From positions 1,316,302,025-1,316,366,024 of the forward strand of contig CM066032.1 in NCBI GenBank assembly GCA_033557465.1: a stretch of 64,000 bases of DNA, written 5' to 3'. Both the position numbers and the translations under genes were made by a program. Shown here one piece after another: positions 1-10,185 of this stretch. This DNA is from Ichthyophis bannanicus. Its lineage: Eukaryota > Chordata > Amphibia > Gymnophiona > Ichthyophiidae. The first letter of the stretch is position 1. Each line of letters opens with the position of its first letter. The notes beneath the pieces are model-generated. The model was not told where the DNA came from. It saw only the letters and a list, made by a program, of their open reading frames with translations, and made no database searches.

Positions 1-413
1 TGAATTCTTTATACTAATTGTTTAGTAGTTATTTAAATAAGAATAAAGAAAATTGTAACAAGGCAGCACATAAGAATAGAGTAATGTCAACAAAACACAC
101 TGTGATGGTAGCAAAATTGTCTGCACTTAAAACAGCCACATACATGTGCACAAACATTGAGCATATAAGAGCGAGGTTAGACACAAAGTAAAGCAAAGTA
201 ATGTGCAAAAAATGTTGTACAGGTATGTATGTAAGAATAGAAAACGCAAACCGCACCATTGCAATACATGAAGACAAACACCCGATGGTGTGAAAATAAA
301 ATTCTAATAAATGAGATCCGACACTGTGGTAATAACTAGCAAATTTTTATTTCAAAGTTTAGTAAAAACACGATATTTGTCAACACAGTTTAGATTTTAA
401 AGTCATTCTTGGG
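1..413. other. 3' flank of the 575-codon gene; no gene seen
   Basis: AT-rich sequence with no convincing coding frame. TTTATT at 346-351 is an AATAAA polyadenylation signal on the minus strand, about 65 bases beyond the stop codon of the gene at 414-2141, so it probably serves that gene. The window edge cuts the flank, so a left terminal repeat of a possible transposon cannot be looked for. Confidence 0.4.
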
Positions 414-2141
414 TCAATCAATCTCCTGGTGGGCCCGTTTCTTCTTCCCCCGAATGCTTCTCTTGGTGCGCTGCTTGGCGTATTTTTCATCTGGGGTTTC
501 CCGCAGCAGCAACCAGCAGAAATCAGCCATCATAGTGGTGTTCCATCTTCCTTGGTACCTTCTCTCTGCGTCCTTGATGTCCTGGTGAAACCTTTCACCT
601 TGTTCTTCACTGTATGCCTCCAAGTTTTCGGGAAAGTAGTTCACATGGGAGTGGAAGAAATGGACTTTCAGGCTCATGTTACAGCCTTGTTCTTTGAAGG
701 CATTGAGCATCCTGGCAACAATATCCTTATAGTTCTCATCCCGCCTGTTCCCCAAGAATTTGAGAACAACATCCTTGAAGGAATCCCAGGCTTCTTTTTC
801 CTTCTCAGACATCGTTTCAGCGAATGCTCCATCTGAAATGAGTTTCCTTATATCAGGGCCAACAAACACTCCTTCCTTTAGCTTTGCTTCAGAAAGTCGG
901 GGGAACTTTGAGCAAAGGTACCGAAAGCACTCACCATCTTTTGGAAGGGACTTGATGAATTGCTTAATGAGACCCAACTTAATGTGGAGAGGTGGTAATA
1001 GAATTTTATCACGAGGTACCAAGCTCTCATGAAGAACATTTTTCTCACCGGGTCTCAAATACTCCCGAATTGGCCAGTCTTTTTTCCCCCAGTGTAGGTC
1101 GCGGGCCCGGCTATCCCACAAGCAAAGGAAGCAGGGATATTTGGTGAAACCGGATTGCTGCCCTAATAGCATGGATAGAATTTTAAAGTCTCCACAAATC
1201 ATCCACTTATGCTCATCATAACGAATCTTCTGAAGAATCAGGGCCAAATTCTCGTATTTTTCTTGGAGAATAACAGAGTGAGCAATAGGAACTGAAGCGA
1301 ATGTGTTGCCATTATGAAGAAGAACACCTTTTATGCTGTCTTTTGATGAATCAATGAACAGCCGCCATTCAGCAGGATCATACTTGAGTTTAAACTTTTC
1401 CATCACTCCGTATATATCGTTGCAAAATACCAAATCTTCCTCTTTGCTGAAATACTTCAAAAATTGTGTCTCGCGGTTGCGGTACCAATAAAAAGTTGTT
1501 CCTGGTGACAATAGATTTTTCTGTTTAAGCCGAGAACCTAGCAGTTGGGCAGCATCTTTTGGGAGTCCTAAATCCCGGACTAAATCATTCAATTCAGCTT
1601 GAGAGAAAAGTTCAGGTTTCGGATCTGGTTCAGTTTCAAACTCGGAAGTACTGGACTCATCGGGAAAAGCCATCTGATGAGTCTCATCATGATCAGAACC
1701 GTCCACACAAATATGATCCAAAGATTTTGGTGGTTCAGGCACAGGTACTTCGTTGCTATGAGGCATAGGCCTAATTGCTGAGGGAAGGTTGGGGTAACTT
1801 ATTACGTTCTTATTTTTTAAGTTGTATCCCTTCACAATGCAAGAGCAAAAATAGCAGTCACTGCTGTGGTCTCTTTGTTCACGCCACATCATAGGTATTC
1901 CGAAACGAAATGCTTGTTTTTTACCTTTCATCCATAAGCGTAGATCTTCCTCACATGTCTTGCACACTTTGTGAGGAGCCCACGGTTTGTCTTGATCGCC
2001 TAACTTCAAACCGAAATAGGCGAAATATACTTTTTTAATAAATGCAGAAATGTTCCTCTGCCGCTTTTTCACGGTATATTCCCCACAAATAAAACAAAAA
2101 CTGTCCGGAGAGTTGACGCAACCTCTGGCTCTGTGAGCCAT
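414..2141 (-). CDS. Multicopy zinc-motif protein of unknown function, transposon-like
   Basis: An uninterrupted 575-codon frame. The upstream frame stays open to 2273, but the ATG at 2139-2141 (MAHRARG) is preferred because the protein-like, Cys-rich N-terminus starts there. Visible features: CFICGEY and VCKTCEED, two CxxC pairs suggestive of a zinc-binding domain, in the first ~75 residues; CYFCSC near residue 100; an acidic linker; then FIDSS, CGDFK, PCFLCLWDSRARDLHW, LLPPLHIKLGLIKQF and EEQGERFHQD. I recognise the pattern as a family present in many near-identical copies in some animal genomes and annotated as uncharacterised. The spaced Asp (FIDSS), Asp (CGDFK) and Glu (EQGERFH) could form a DDE-type transposase core, but that is inference. 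No frameshift or internal stop is seen, so it is either young or maintained. Intronless. Confidence 0.75.
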   Translation of the reverse strand: MAHRARGCVNSPDSFCFICGEYTVKKRQRNISAFIKKVYFAYFGLKLGDQDKPWAPHKVCKTCEEDLRLWMKGKKQAFRFGIPMMWREQRDHSSDCYFCSCIVKGYNLKNKNVISYPNLPSAIRPMPHSNEVPVPEPPKSLDHICVDGSDHDETHQMAFPDESSTSEFETEPDPKPELFSQAELNDLVRDLGLPKDAAQLLGSRLKQKNLLSPGTTFYWYRNRETQFLKYFSKEEDLVFCNDIYGVMEKFKLKYDPAEWRLFIDSSKDSIKGVLLHNGNTFASVPIAHSVILQEKYENLALILQKIRYDEHKWMICGDFKILSMLLGQQSGFTKYPCFLCLWDSRARDLHWGKKDWPIREYLRPGEKNVLHESLVPRDKILLPPLHIKLGLIKQFIKSLPKDGECFRYLCSKFPRLSEAKLKEGVFVGPDIRKLISDGAFAETMSEKEKEAWDSFKDVVLKFLGNRRDENYKDIVARMLNAFKEQGCNMSLKVHFFHSHVNYFPENLEAYSEEQGERFHQDIKDAERRYQGRWNTTMMADFCWLLLRETPDEKYAKQRTKRSIRGKKKRAHQEID

Positions 2142-2670
2142 CACAAATACACAGCACTGCAAACTACAACTGTAGTGAACCACTTCGGAATAAAGCTGGA
2201 TTACGACTGAGCAAACAAAGGTAATAATGAACTTGCAAGAAACTGAAATTTGACAGGAACGTTCATGTCGCAACCACCGTGTTTGAGCGAGCGAACGAGG
2301 CGAGGCGAACAGGAAAGAACACGCGCCAGCGCGAGTACTGGATTTAGCCCCCCGCCTCCCAGTTGTCCTGTTAATGTATAAAATGAATACAAAACACTCT
2401 AAAATATCATGAGGGAGTGTTTCTAGTTAGTTAACCATTACAACCTCTATTTTGGGCCAAGAAAATAAACTGCAGTCGGCTAAAAAGAAATTATGTGAAC
2501 ATTCCTTATATGGGTAAGAAATCTAATTTTGCAAGAAAACGTGACGTGATGGAACATTTTGGCTATTTTTCCTGGATTCAGCACCCCAAAATCTATAGGA
2601 ATCAGTTGCAACACTGGAGGCAGTTTTTTGGTAGTGTACCTGTGTAATTATTATCCTGGTGAAAAAAATG
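2142..2670. other. 5' flank of the 575-codon gene; nothing recognised
   Basis: A short GC-rich patch at about 2280-2365, with repeated GAGCGA/GCGAG-like words, lies roughly 150 bases upstream of the ATG and could be the promoter. The rest is AT-rich. No TATA box or terminal inverted repeat could be assigned with confidence. Confidence 0.3.
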
Positions 2671-2671
2671 A

Positions 2672-3307
2672 CATTTATTTTATTTATTTATTTGTTTGTT
2701 TTTATATACCGCGCTTTTTCTGAGCAGTGCGGTTTACTTATAACACATGAACAATAAACTGGTTTACATATAACACATAAACAATAAACTGGTTTAAATA
2801 GAACAGGTTACATAGAACAAATTTACATCAGATTGGCATCAACATGAGCAGATTTATAGCAAATTTGGCATTAACATGAACGGTTAACAGTGAATATTGG
2901 ATTGCAATTTACATTAGCTTGACATTTCCACGGGATCTGTTATAAGGCTAGTTTAGGGTAGCTGGTTATAAGCTATTTGGAATAGGTATGTCTTTAATGC
3001 CTTCCTAAAAGATGTAAGGTCTGAGATGGCTCGTATCACTGGGGGTAAGTGTGTTCCATTGAATTGGTGTGAATAGAGAAAATGCACGATTCTTGGTCGA
3101 TTGGGTACCAGATCTTATTGCTGAGGGGATGACGAGAGTGTTTACCATGCATGATCTCCTAGTTCTGGTCTCCGGCGTCCATTGTATGAGCTTTGAGAGA
3201 GAGGTTGCAGACATTCCGTGAAGGGCCTTGAAGATCAGGCGGCTTGCTATGGGTAGCCAGTGAAGCTTTGTAGATCAGGCGGCTTGCTATGGGTAGCCAG
3301 TGAAGCT
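2672..3307 (-). mobile_element. L2-like LINE, 3' end only
   Basis: The minus strand ends in an A-rich (AAAT)n tail (plus-strand TTTATTTATTT from about 2672). Just inside it, plus-strand ATACCGCGC...GTGCGGTTTAC at 2706-2736 is the hairpin common to L2-like tails in this window. The minus-strand frame at 3005-3214 reads like the C-terminus of an L2-type ORF2 (Ser-Leu-Ser-Lys-Leu-Ile, then a Trp-Asn block). 5'-truncated and decayed. Confidence 0.7.
3232..3307. repeat. 40-bp tandem duplication, about 1.9 copies
   Basis: Copy one is 3232-3271 and copy two 3272-3307. Each starts AGATCAGGCGGCTTGC, and the visible copies are identical. It lies within the L2-like coding remnant and is probably a replication-slippage duplication. 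Confidence 0.9.
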
Positions 3308-5232
3308 GAAACAGTAGAGGAGAGCAGTATGCAAAATATTATTAAAAGAGTGTCATAATCATTTGAAAAACAAAGGGAGGCATGCAAAATTAAATTAGAA
3401 ATCTTTCAAATATTAAAAAAGTACCCAACATGACAGTGTTTCAGTAATATTCCTGCAACAAGGTTACGAATCATAAGTAATGGGACATGTTTACTAAAGT
3501 GTGGTAGCCGGGAGCATGGGTTATAGCATGTGACCAACACATGTTTGGCTGTGTATTAGCTGGGAGCACGCGGCCATAAGGCTCCCTTGCTAAATTCACT
3601 GAAGTACCCGAGCAGCGTGTAGAAGAGGCGGGATTAGGGTAGAGTTGGGGTGGAAAGTGAGCGGGTGCAGCTGCGCACAACTAGTGTGGCTGCAGTAGGT
3701 TAGTTGTGGGGTTTCAAATGCACTGCTAGCATGGATGCAACTATTGCCTGCCTCCTACAGTTGGTAGGTGTTCCCACTGTGCCATGGATGTTCCACCTAC
3801 CCAAACAATGCCAAAGAACCTTCCCCCTGCATATCCCCAGGCACAGAAAATATTTTGGGTTCTACTAGGCAGTCGCCTAGAGTGATGATCTCCAAGATAG
3901 CATACCATAAATCCTGATATCCACATACACCCAAAGAGCCTGCTGCTAAAACAGACCCCTGCTGGGAGGGTGGGCATACATACATCTATAAAGAGCACAA
4001 GAGTGTTTCCAAACTACATCATCCAAAGAGGCACTTGCACAAGATCACTGTGGCTAGGAAGTGGAACACGGGGCAGAATGCAGCCCCACTAATCCCAAAC
4101 CCCCTGCACTGGCACGCATACAACAAAGGCAGAGCTGTACCTGTGCTCCCCAACCCCGTGTCTTCATCGGATGCAGATACATGCAGAGGCCAGAGTGGCA
4201 AACAGTTGGCAGGGAGAATGGGCCTGTTACACCAGCAGCCCCCCTCCATCTATCCACATGTCAGCACAGCCATGATTGTGTGGACAGCACTGCTGAACAT
4301 GCATCTGAAAGTAGGTCATGGCCTCAGCTGAGCCACATAGTCAGGGTAGAGATGGCTGAAGACAGGCAGTGGGGTATGCAAATATGAGATGCACACGATG
4401 ACAAATGGAAGGATGGTCACATGATTTCAGTCCGACCTTCACCTCCCTTGTGTGGAAGACCACATAGCAGTGCATTTTTCACCTGGGGAGCTATGCTGCT
4501 GAGATGACCTCTGTTTCTGGGAGCCATGGCCCTCATGCTGACTCTAGGGGGTTCTCGTATTCCTTTCACTGAACATAAGCTTGATTGATGTTCATTCACT
4601 CCTCCGCCCTCCTTGTTTAGGGGATGAGGCAGTCCACAGATTTGGGGAGCCTGGGTGGGGCCCCAATTGCATGTGGGGCTTCATTTCCCATGGAGGTAGT
4701 GTGCTCTGGCTCGGGTTGCCTGTCTCCCTAGGGATAGGTAGGGTGTCTTGTGTTATCTTGCCCCTCCTCCTGGCTTAAGGTTACCCTGAAATGTCCCTGA
4801 TTTTAGAATTGTGTTCCCAACTCCCACCTCTTTGGCTGCCTCCTGTCCCCGATTCCAGCAATGGGGACAGAAAGGTTAGAAAAAAATGGTGTTTTCAATT
4901 TAATGATTTGAATATGTTCGTTTTTAGAATTTACAGCCATTATCTTTATTTTTTGCATAGGACTGGTAAAATGCATTCACTGTTTCTATTTCTCTGTCAA
5001 TTTGTCTGCTTGGAAGTGATATTGTTGCTGTCATGGATGGGAGAGGGCAAGGTAATGACTCCTCTTCTCTCCTTCACACCTTGTTGCTCAAATCTAGAAC
5101 AAAGGTATCCCTCCTCTCAACACTCCCCACCCACCCCCCACCCCCATTGAATTTTGGGCCCTTCCTTTTTACATGGACTAGGGATCCTGTTTCTCCACAG
5201 TCCCTTCAAACTGTGCCATTCTTCCTGTTGTA
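3308..5232. other. Unrecognised intergenic stretch
   Basis: No coding frame resembles a known family. The only clear internal landmark is an 18-base word AGGCAGTCGCCTAGAGTG at 3867-3884 that recurs at 9398-9415 and contains a perfect 6-bp hairpin stem (CTAGGC...GCCTAG), suggesting a short dispersed repeat. Confidence 0.35.
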
Positions 5233-5900
5233 AAGCACAAAGATAATGAACCAAGCCCAGATTAAACTCCTTCCACCTCTGTCAAAGCAAATTTTTTGTT
5301 GGAACAGGCTGGAGGCAGCTAGAATTGGAATCGAGCCACACCAGACAGCCGGTTCCTTTTCAATCAATTTTAAAAATAATCTCAACACTTATCTATTTAT
5401 GGCTTTCCAGTGAAATTCTTGACCAAGTCCAAAGCCAGTGAACAATCACGCTGGCATACTATGTTCTTCAGAGGTAATTTCAAGCAGCATATCCACGACG
5501 TGCACGTTTTGGACCCTTAGCCCTGTGTCAAGTGTTCACCGACTCGCTAACAGAAACCGCCAAGAAGTCACCGACTTGGGTTTCAAACACCGGAAATAAG
5601 AGGTGGTACAAACTGATAGGCTGACAGCAACTGACAATCATCCAGGAGCACCAATCCACCAAATGGGAGACCCCACTCATCTCGGGGAATCCCTTCGTGT
5701 CATTAGTGACATCACAGCAAGCTTGACCATTCCACTTCCCTATTCAATCCAGACCGGTGAACAGCGTTCAATTCAAAAATCAAATGTTGTTCTCGTTTTT
5801 GCAACAGAGCTAGACGGTTACCCCCCCTGGGGTTTGGCGGAACATGATCCAGAATTGTCCAAGATATATCCTCCATGAACTGATGATGTTGTGCCACACA
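5233..5900 (+). repeat. Left inverted arm of the Penelope-like element
   Basis: Matches the reverse complement of 7722-8398, from TAAAGCACAAAG at the outer end to GTTGTGCCACACA at the inner end. The two arms differ by scattered substitutions and in the length of a C tract: about 7 C at 5821-5827 here, against a G tract of about 15 at 7794-7808 in the other arm. Confidence 0.9.
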
Positions 5901-6064
5901 GTGTTCAACAATGGGTGCTGATAAGACCTGTTGTCGAACCCTAGAAGCATGTTCACTAAGTCTAGTTTTTATTGTCCGTGAAGTTCTGCCGATATAAATC
6001 AATGAATAAGTGCACTGTAGCACATAGACCACATGAGGTCGCCCAATGTCTTGTAAATATGTGC
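5712..6064 (-). pseudogene. GIY-YIG endonuclease domain of the Penelope-like ORF, C-terminal part
   Basis: The minus-strand frame contains VVYVLQC, then LIYIGRTSRTIKTRLSEH, the characteristic GIY-YIG core (paired aromatic/Gly motifs, then Arg and His) found at the C-terminus of Penelope-like retroelement proteins, where it makes the target nick. It ends within the inverted arm. The upstream half of the same ORF is at 7558-7740, beyond the solo LTR. The two halves are in different frames once the LTR and one target copy are discounted, so the ORF is broken by at least one frameshift. Confidence 0.8.
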
Positions 6065-7557
6065 TGTCACCTGAATCGGGACCCCGCAGGTTAAGGCAGG
6101 GTATGGAGCCGAGGCCTTGTAATTAACCAGCCTGGAATAAGGTACAGAGAGCTTTGCTTGGCACTCTGGGAGTTGTAGTTTTTTGGCTAGTCAAAAGAAC
6201 GAGTTGTGGACACGAGATAAGGCTTAAGACAGTTTTTATTCCCCTTCTGGGAGGATTCTTTTGGTGGTAAAAATGAAGGTAGACTGTCCCACTTTGGGCA
6301 CAAAGTAAAGAAACAAAAATTGCTTATCTTCAGCTTTCTTAATCACATAACACAAGGGTATTTCAAACAGTACTTCTCAAGCAAACAAAAAGCTTTTCTT
6401 TGCTGCTTCAATACTTAGCCACTTTCAAGCAAACAAAACCTTTTCTTTGTTGCTTTAGTGCTTATCACGTTTTCACAGCTTGTTCACCGCAGAGAGGAAA
6501 TCTCATCAGTTATCGTGAGCGTACAGTCCATGTGTTCATTAACAGTTTGGTCCCCTTGTACTTCACATTGCATATCCTCAAGTTCTGCGTCTAACAATTC
6601 CTCCTTTGCACAGCTAGGAACGTTACTGAACAGTCTCTCCCTGTTATATGGAGATTCTCTTTCTCCCTCCATGAGACTGTGTGTCAGGCTATTACCATAT
6701 TCACTGGAGTGTTTGGCCTGGGAGCCCTTCCACTGCTGATAACCACAGGGTAAGTTATAACATTCACTTCTCCCTCTATTAGTAGAAATCAGCTTACCTC
6801 CTGGCTCACTCTGATTCAGGCTCCTTGGTGCAGCTGCAGTTACTGGAGTAAAACCAAATGGAAGCTTTCCACGGGCTTTGCCTTTCAACTTTCCCCCAGA
6901 TATAACAATATCCTCAGGCAAAAAGACTTTACCTTTTCTGTGCCTGTTATTCTGGTAAGTGGCTTTTCCTGCCTTCCTCAAGCTGGCTTCCACATTGAAT
7001 TCTCTGTTACCTTCTGGATAACCTTTGCTGAGCTCTGACGTCTCTGTGCACTGCTTGTAATAACAGTCACCTGGGCTCTCTCTCTCTGCCTGGGAATAAA
7101 ACCTTTCAGCTTTTACAGCTCTCTCACCGGCTTCACTCCAACCCAAGCTTTCCCCAGCACGTCTTTGGCTCCTTGAATTCTCAAAGCTGCTTGTTCCTGT
7201 GTTCCTTCCTGTTTCCTTTCTCTTCACTCTCTGCACACTCTGCACACCTTGCGCTCCTTGCACACCTCTCGCTCCTTGCACACCTCTCGCTCCTTGCACA
7301 CTTCTCCTAACCCCACGTGCACTGGGTTTATCTGTGTGTGTGTGAACTCCACCCACTCCCAGCTGGCTTTCATCACCTAATGATCCCTCAGCCTTTCTGC
7401 TGCTTGGGCATGTTTCTGTAGCTCGTGACTCAGTTTGTTTGTGTTGCCTATAGCAACTTCCTGACATGTGCTTCCCTGCAGTGTCAGTGTCAGTGTCAGT
7501 TTCATTACTTGCATTTCTGCCTATTTCCATGGGCTCTACTAGATCCACACTGTGACA
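6065..7557 (-). mobile_element. Solo LTR of a Ty3/gypsy-type element, with internal ORF
   Basis: On the plus strand it begins TGTCAC and ends GTGACA (6-bp perfect inverted termini) and is flanked on both sides by GTGC (6061-6064 and 7558-7561), a 4-bp target duplication. No internal region follows, so this is a solo LTR left by LTR-LTR recombination, or a one-ended relic. A minus-strand AATAAA lies near 6235 (plus TTTTTATTCCCC), in the context GGGGAATAAA shared with the LTR at 13322-14584. A minus-strand open frame of about 355 codons covers 6484-7557 and ends with an acidic stretch and MDC. It contains short GARGVQ hexapeptide repeats and an Asp-Thr repeat. The frame happens to stay open into the Penelope sequence to 7788, but that extension is a chimera. 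Confidence 0.85.
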
Positions 7558-7740
7558 GTGCCCAGTACCGGGATGTATCCATTCTACTCCTGTGATTGAA
7601 GTAGCACAAAATGTGCAAGCCGCACATATAGAATGGCCCCGGAGTTCCATATCCGGACACATCGGGCGATCAATTGGAGTGGCTGACCGGACCAATCTGT
7701 CCTGTAAAAATTTGTGTTCTATGTGTGGCACAACATCATC
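7558..7740 (-). pseudogene. Penelope-like ORF fragment, CxxC linker before GIY-YIG
   Basis: The minus-strand frame includes HKFLQDRLVRS, a CAACTFC cysteine pair, and EWIHPGTGH. This is the segment that precedes the GIY-YIG domain in Penelope-like proteins. The protein is cut at the solo-LTR insertion point (GTGC target), and on the upstream side the inverted arm replaces the reverse transcriptase. Confidence 0.65.
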
Positions 7741-8398
7741 GGTTGATGGAGGATATATCTTGGACAATTCTGGATCATGTTCCGCCAAACCCCGGGGGGG
7801 GGGGGGGGTAACCGTCTAACTCTGTTGCAAAAACGAGAACAACAGTTGATTTTTGAATTGAACGCTGTTCACCCGTCTGGATTGAATAGGGAAGTGGAAT
7901 GGTCAAGCTAGCTGTGATGTCACTAATGACACGAAGGGACTCCCCGAGATGAGTGGGGTCTCCCATTTGGTGGATTGGTGCTCCTGGATGATTGTCAGTT
8001 GCTGTCAGCCTATCAGTTTGTACCACCTCTTATTTACGGTATTTGAAACCCAAGTTGGTGACTTCTTGGCGGTTTCTGTTAGCGAGTCGGTGAACACTTG
8101 ACACAGGGCTAAGGGCCCGAAACGTGCGCGTCGTGGATATGCTGCTTGAAATTACCGCTGAAGAACATAGTATGCCAGCGTGATTGTTCACTGGCTTTGG
8201 ACTTGATCAAGAATTTCACTGGAAAGCCATAATTAGATAAGTGTTTCGATTATTTTTAAAATTGATTGAAAAGGAACCGGCTGTCTGGTGTGGCTCGATT
8301 CCAATTCTAGCTGCCTCCAGCCTGTTCCAACAAAAGATTTGCTTTGACAGAGGTGGAAGGAGTTTAATCTAGGTTTGGTTTATTATCTTTGTGCTTTA
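7722..8398 (-). repeat. Right inverted arm of the Penelope-like element
   Basis: Reverse-complement partner of 5233-5900. It includes the G tract at 7794-7808. The inner boundary falls at TGTGTGGCACAAC. Confidence 0.9.
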
Positions 8399-8829
8399 CT
8401 TTTCACCAAAACTGGGGTTTTCATTATTGATTCTTCTTGTTGTGGCAATTGATCTCTCTCCTGGTTCTCAAGACCTCCCTGGCATTCACCAGTAAAAGCA
8501 GGTGCTTTCCCAAGACGTCTACTATAGGGATCCTTTGACCCGAACTCCTAAGCCTCCCTAAAACCACTTTCAGTTGAGACACGGCCCAGCACTCATCTTG
8601 GGCTTACACACATTATCACCGCTACCAGATGGTACCTCTGTGCCTTACTTCTTTTTCTGCACCCACTCACTGGTGTAACTTTGACCGTAGGCTAACCTGA
8701 CGCATCAGAAGAGACCACAGCCACTTCCACCACTCTGCACATGCCATGACTCCCCAGCATACTGTGACCTGCCACAGGTAGAGATCCGCAGTCCCAATGT
8801 TTCCATGAGACTGTGGTGCATGGAAGAGG
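8399..8829. other. Unrecognised stretch
   Basis: No coding frame or repeat family could be assigned. Confidence 0.3.
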
Positions 8830-9370
8830 GCTTTAGATTTGATAGAAACTGATCAACATTCTGGGGAGGATAGAGCCTTTCCGAAAGGGCGGGCTCCTCT
8901 TTAAAGGGGTGGAACCAGGCTGCTGCCATTATTCTTTAAAAAGGAGATAAAGTAGCTTTTAAATTAGATAATGGGGAAAAAAACGATGGGCACCCAAAAG
9001 AGCATGGTTCATAATGATTTATCTTTGAAGGATACTAACAAAAAAGAGAAGTTAGGGAATACTGATAGAGAGGTTGCAATAAAGGAAAAAGTAGCCCAGG
9101 TGCCTTTAAGTAAAGAACACGGAATTGAAAGATTCCTAATTACTCCTGTCAGCTAATGAGGATGTTGTTAATATGGACAAAAACATACTTTGAAATGTCT
9201 GTATACAAATGTTAGAAGTCTGAAAATAAGATGGAAGAGTTAGAATACATAGCACTGAATGAAGAGGCAGATATAATAAGCATTTGAGAATAACCAATGA
9301 GACACTGTGAAAATAATACAAATTGTATCACAATAATAGGGTAAATCAAATTGGTGGAGGGGTGATGCCA
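8830..9370 (+). mobile_element. CR1-like LINE, 5' fragment (leader and start of endonuclease region)
   Basis: At about 9190-9330 the plus strand translates, with stops and shifts, to remnants resembling the start of a CR1 endonuclease (Asn-Val-Arg-Ser-Leu-like, then Lys-Met-Glu-Glu-Leu-Glu, and Ala-Asp-Ile-Ile-Ser-Ile). The preceding A-rich stretch with a 61-codon frame (8971-9153) is consistent with a LINE leader or ORF1 remnant. Strongly decayed. Confidence 0.5.
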
Positions 9371-9458
9371 GGTCCGGCACTATCCATTAGGTGAACTAGG
9401 CAGTCGCCTAGAGTGTCAGCCATGCAGGCGTGCCTTGATACTGCTGTTGCCCCTTTCC

Positions 9459-9660
9459 AGGACCTGCAGCGGCGGCAATTATAGGAAACAGCCCCACAGT
9501 GCCTTACCTTAAGCTTCAGTGCCACAGGGCTGTTTACTTCTGCCCCTCTATGACTCCCGATGCCAACTTCCTGTGGAAGCAAACAGCCCAGTGGTGCTGA
9601 AGCTTAAGGTAAGGCACCACCGGACTGTTTGCTATCATTATCGCTGCTGCAGGTCCCAGA
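9459..9660. repeat. Fold-back (inverted) repeat with about 95-bp arms
   Basis: GACCTGCAGCGGCGGCAATTAT near 9461-9482 pairs with ATAATGATAGC-like sequence ending CTGCAGGTCC at 9656. Inside, GCCTTACCTTAAGCTTCAG near 9500 pairs with CTGAAGCTTAAGGTAAGGC near 9597-9616. The arms are imperfect and separated by a short loop around 9555. It looks like a MITE or fold-back element. No protein is encoded. Confidence 0.75.
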
Positions 9661-10185
9661 GAGTTTTATAGTTTATAGTTTATTTGGGTTAGGTATACTG
9701 CTTAAGACATGCCAACAATGCAGCTTAGAATATAAATTTAAAGGCACAGAAAGGAAAAAGAACAAGAAATGTTGACAGGAAAGAGGAGTAAAGGGATAGG
9801 AGTAGAGAGCTGTGACATGGGAGGTCAGTCCAGAAGATCTCTCCCTCAAGCCAAAGGCCTTCCTAAACAGGACGGTCTTAAGAAGGGTTTTACATTTTTT
9901 GAAGTTGTCCTCCAGGCAAACAGGGGCCAGAAGGCAATTCCAATGAGAGGGTGAAATAAAGTAGAAGGCAGAGTGCCTCATGTGCTCATTCTGAGCCTTG
10001 GAAGATGGCAAAATGACTAATCTATCCCCATGAAAGCAGCGAGGGAAGGGGGCATATGGGATCACCAAATCGACAGGTATACTGGAGCATGATTGTTTGT
10101 AAGGACTTGTGTGTTAAGGTTAGGATTTTGTGCTGGATCCGATCCAAGACAGGAAGCCAATGTAGCAGCTGATAAGCATGCAATA

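Larger units (their letters stand above)
5233..8398 (-). mobile_element. Penelope-like element with inverted arms, interrupted by a solo LTR
   Basis: Two arms of about 670 bp (5233-5900 and 7722-8398) are inverted copies of each other. On the minus strand the body encodes the end of a Penelope-like ORF: a linker with CxxC (Cys-Ala-Ala-Cys at about 7610) and then a GIY-YIG endonuclease domain. Penelope-like elements are known to carry inverted or direct partial copies at their ends. No reverse transcriptase remains: the right arm sits where it should be. A solo LTR (6065-7557) splits the coding part. Confidence 0.8.

Noticed and set aside
414..2273. The longer 619-codon version of the minus-strand gene starting at 2273
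   Set aside because: The extra 44 residues are hydrophobic and Cys/Val-rich without the character of the rest. The ATG at 2141 begins the conserved Cys-rich domain.
3741..4599. Overlapping short frames on both strands
   Set aside because: No homology recognised, and both strands are equally open, as in random GC-moderate DNA.
6484..7788. A single 434-codon minus-strand gene
   Set aside because: It crosses the solo-LTR boundary at 7557. The first ~75 codons are Penelope linker and the rest LTR, so it is a chance fusion and was split into two features.
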